From JBBQFI01 sp038321775 (GTDB lineage: Bacteria; Verrucomicrobiota; Verrucomicrobiia; Chthoniobacterales; UBA10450): a DNA stretch of 64,000 nucleotides. A model generated the notes under the pieces. It was not told the origin of the DNA, made no database searches, and worked only from the letters and a program-made list of their open reading frames with translations. The stretch lies in the NCBI GenBank assembly GCA_038321775.1, contig JBBQFI010000001.1:1-64000 (forward strand), written 5' to 3'. A program made the translations under genes and the position numbers. Of this stretch, positions 62,213 through 64,000 are shown piece after piece (within the stretch, counting starts at the first letter, position 1; the number at the start of each line of letters is the position of its first letter).

Positions 62213-62289
62213 GTCATCCTGAGCGGAGCGAAGGACCTCGCGTCGGTTCTTGTAATTTAGTGAGGTCCCTCGCATCCGCTCGGGATGAC
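62213..62289. repeat. Intergenic hairpin repeat
   Basis: Left arm gtcatcctgagcggagcg, right arm ccgctcgggatgac, flanking aaggacctcgcg and cgaggtccctcgc type inner arms around a T/A-rich loop. It resembles the outer arms of the nested repeats at 59331 and 63358. Confidence 0.75.
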
Positions 62290-62436
62290 GCGCATGCTGT
62301 CGTTCATGCAATCCTGAGCGAGTTGCTTTTGTCTTGAGCAAGCGACCAAGGAGGGTGCTTTTCAAAGCGCCCTTTCGCTTTTAGGTTTTCGCCGGCTTGG
62401 AAACTCCGAAAGCCTTCGCGAGCGAGCCGCCTTTTA

Positions 62437-63345
62437 ATGCGCGAATCTTATCAGCTTCTCGAACCAGAGACTTTCCTCGATCACAGTTCAAACCAGCCTG
62501 CGGACGTTCGAGCGCGAACTTCGCCGATCGTTTGGCTCAATCTTGTTTGTCTCGATGCACCGATTGTCGCGGTGACGTGGCAATGGCTCTTCGCTCAAAG
62601 CTTTCATGTTTCCCTGGCCAACGGGACGCGCGTAGGATTGTTTCTCACCGCGTGGCTCATTTATCTCGCCGACCGGCTCGCGGATACCTGGAAAATACAG
62701 GCCGATCAACCGCTTTCGCAAAGACAGCGATTTTGCCAGCGTCATCAAATCGCGTTTTTTGTATCGATTGCTCTGCTGGCGGTCATCAATCTCTGGGTCA
62801 TTTTCCGCATGCTTGATCGCGCGACGATCGAGATCGGAAGTTTTCTTGGAGCGGCTTCCATCATTTATCTGTCGATAAACTACTGGTTAGGCAGAATTTG
62901 GCGTTTTATTCCGGCCAAGGAAATTTGTATTGGTTCGTTGTTTGCTCTTGGAACAGCGGCGGCGCTTTTCACCCAACTTGATTTTTTGGCAGCATTCGCC
63001 ACTACTTTTTTTCTCTTCGCCGCACTTTGTTCGTTGAATTGCATCGGCATTGCGATTTGGGAACGCGATCTCGACCGCGCGCAACACAAGGATTCCATTG
63101 CCACGCGCTTGAGCCACCACCTTCGCTCCGGCTACCGGTCAATTGCATACGCGCTCGCCGTTTTAACCGTTGGAATAGCCGTGTGGGCGAAAGGGCCAGC
63201 ACAAGCGACGGTTTGCATAGGAATGAGCGCCGCTCTACTAGGCATGCTCGATTCGTTAGGCGAACGCATTTCCCGCGACGAACGAACGGCCCTGGCCGAT
63301 CTGATGTTGCTTACTCCGCTACTGTTCCTTCTACTCCGCGCTTGA
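62437..63345 (+). CDS. Polytopic membrane protein, possibly UbiA-like
   Basis: 302 aa with about seven to eight hydrophobic segments. Two acidic patches, YLADRLADT near residue 80 and IWERDLDRAQHKDS near residue 208, sit between helices roughly where UbiA prenyltransferases have their two Asp-rich motifs, but neither fits NDxxDxxxD well. It could transfer a prenyl or other lipid-linked group; this is a weak guess. A TCGTTAGG motif sits at 63253. Confidence 0.72.
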   Translation: MRESYQLLEPETFLDHSSNQPADVRARTSPIVWLNLVCLDAPIVAVTWQWLFAQSFHVSLANGTRVGLFLTAWLIYLADRLADTWKIQADQPLSQRQRFCQRHQIAFFVSIALLAVINLWVIFRMLDRATIEIGSFLGAASIIYLSINYWLGRIWRFIPAKEICIGSLFALGTAAALFTQLDFLAAFATTFFLFAALCSLNCIGIAIWERDLDRAQHKDSIATRLSHHLRSGYRSIAYALAVLTVGIAVWAKGPAQATVCIGMSAALLGMLDSLGERISRDERTALADLMLLTPLLFLLLRA

Positions 63346-63357
63346 ATCACCGCCCTC

Positions 63358-63497
63358 TGTCATTTCGAGCGCAGCGCAGCGGAGTCGCCTGCCGCGCCGT
63401 AGTCAAACGAAGGAGGGAGAAATCTCTTAATGTCGAAGAAATGTGGGAGCGGTCTCGGTGCCGCGATGGTCGGGACGCTGAGGTCCCTCCCACATTT
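63358..63497. repeat. Palindromic repeat that supplies a start codon
   Basis: Left outer arm starts tgtcatttcgagcgcagc; the inner palindrome (63440-63497) runs aatgtgggagcgg to ccctcccacattt. In reverse complement it matches the dnaE copy at 23081-23137 in 49 of 57 positions by eye. The right outer arm seen at 59421-59470 is missing. Confidence 0.8.
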
Positions 63498-64000
63498 ACA
63501 AGCGATGTCTTTCACCGCGGCGAGCAAGCTATTCCTTTGCTCGAAAAGACAGAAGGCGCCGAGAGATCGGGAGCGACCTTCGATTTTATCGCACGGCTTT
63601 ACCGCTTGCTTGAAAGCATAGCTTTCCAAAATTCTCTGCAGAGGGCGCGCACTTTTTTTCTCGATCAAATCCCAACGCCCGAACGTGTGCTCGTTGCCGG
63701 GGAGGGGAACGGACGATTCTTGCGAGAGTTCGTGCGGAGGTTTCCGAAAGCGCGCATCGATTGTGTAGACGCGAGCGCTCGCATGTTGGAATTGGCGCGA
63801 GCGAAATTACCTGATGCTAACCACTCTGTTCGCTTTATACGAAACGATCTCCTGGCGTGGTCGCCGGAAGAAGATGCTTACGATCTGATCGTGACGCATT
63901 TCTTTCTCGATTGCTTCGATGAACACGAACTTGCGAAGGTTGTTGCGGCGCTGGCAAAGTCGGCGACTCAAAACGCTCTTTGGCTGCTGGCTGATTTTTC
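63441..64000 (+). CDS. SAM-dependent methyltransferase (partial, runs off the window)
   Basis: The open frame continues past the right edge. About residues 42 onward read FDFIARLYRLLESIAFQNSL, then RVLVAGEGNGRFLREFVRRFP (SAM loop), ARIDCVDASARMLELARAKL, and DAYDLIVTHFFLDCFDEHEL, a normal class I core. The only in-frame ATG is at 63441 inside the palindromic repeat, giving MWERSRC at the start; TTG at 63537 is the likelier alternative. The protein is not in the repeat family itself. Confidence 0.8.
   Translation, partial: MWERSRCRDGRDAEVPPTFTSDVFHRGEQAIPLLEKTEGAERSGATFDFIARLYRLLESIAFQNSLQRARTFFLDQIPTPERVLVAGEGNGRFLREFVRRFPKARIDCVDASARMLELARAKLPDANHSVRFIRNDLLAWSPEEDAYDLIVTHFFLDCFDEHELAKVVAALAKSATQNALWLLADF

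Larger units (their letters stand above)
62021..62436. other. Intergenic region between divergent genes, rich in palindromes
   Basis: A 416-bp gap without a supported gene. It holds the two hairpin repeats listed separately. A third imperfect hairpin, agggtgcttt/aaagcgccct, is at 62352-62373. Promoters of the aromatic hydroxylase (leftward) and the membrane protein (rightward) should be here; no clear -35/-10 pair was found. Confidence 0.6.
22026..63260. repeat. Dispersed CCTAACGA 8-mer, 31 exact copies
   Basis: Exact copies of CCTAACGA start at 22026, 23889, 27163, 31548, 33099, 33969, 34332, 36683, 38141, 40784, 43486, 46056, 46477, 48322, 52753, 53361, 55411 and 56085. The reverse form TCGTTAGG starts at 22701, 23595, 25435, 29069, 32245, 38887, 40010, 42129, 43734, 50175, 51089, 57681 and 63253. 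One more copy is at 9299. Chance would give about two in 64 kb. G or C usually precedes CCTAACGA. Positions were found by eye. Confidence 0.85.

Noticed and set aside
62352..62373. agggtgcttt/aaagcgccct hairpin as a terminator
   Set aside because: It lies between the 5' ends of two divergent genes, where no transcript should end, and the T-tract is interrupted.
22026..63260. CCTAACGA as part of terminators, as with paired uptake sequences
   Set aside because: Only two copies are intergenic and no inverted pair forms a hairpin; nearly all are single copies inside genes.

Overview
The window looks like a chromosomal segment of a soil verrucomicrobium, probably of the Spartobacteria/Chthoniobacterales type. 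The grounds are moderate-to-high GC, exported proteins ending in dockerin-like NSSDV modules, PQQ-type dehydrogenase and beta-repeat secreted proteins, a group 1h-type [NiFe] hydrogenase and single-copy housekeeping genes. The taxonomic call is an inference from gene content. No rRNA, tRNA, CRISPR array, phage or transposase gene was seen.

Layout. 1-1.4 kb: tail of a dockerin-type protein, a small secreted dockerin protein, DoxX-like and cupin genes. 1.4-8.3 kb: a glycan/polysaccharide block (GT2, epimerase, Wzt-like ABC ATPase, kelch protein, GT4, methyltransferase). 8.3-18.5 kb: a 1054-aa secreted PQQ-type dehydrogenase with a dockerin tail, gdhA, NUDIX, an alpha/beta hydrolase, two methyltransferases, a secreted repeat protein, a C39-like peptidase and an orphan response regulator. 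18.6-20.5 kb: glnA-glnB. 20.6-35 kb: dnaE, an AsmA-like protein, DUF4230-like, transglutaminase, recF, yqgE, ald, a lipoprotein and rnpA-yidD-yidC-jag. 35-46.4 kb: two oxidoreductases, a CDF transporter, a nucleosidase, a YqcI/YcgG heme-protein relative and a TamB/TamA pair. 46.5-53.4 kb: a hydrogenase operon flanked by two hybrid histidine kinases. 53.5-62 kb: a phenylalanine/tyrosine degradation and pterin-cofactor locus. 62-64 kb: repeats, a membrane protein and a truncated methyltransferase.

How the genes work together. hppD, hmgA, folE, a three-domain PTPS fusion and an SDR are adjacent, several with stop/start overlaps, and a long aromatic amino acid hydroxylase lies just downstream on the other strand. 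Together they could make a tetrahydrobiopterin-like cofactor, use it to turn phenylalanine into tyrosine, and take tyrosine down to maleylacetoacetate. The hydrogenase genes hhyS and hhyL are translationally coupled to a PAS/hybrid kinase, which suggests dedicated sensing of H2 or energy state.

Two DNA-level signals cut across the genes. The 8-mer CCTAACGA (either strand) was counted by eye 32 times, 31 of them between 22.0 and 63.3 kb, about one per 1.3 kb, in the codon phases that avoid a stop and at two real stop codons. It behaves like a DNA-uptake-signal or other genome-wide recognition motif. Second, a palindromic repeat of about 57 bp, starting near aatgtgggag, occurs at 59.4 and 63.4 kb and also in frame inside dnaE.
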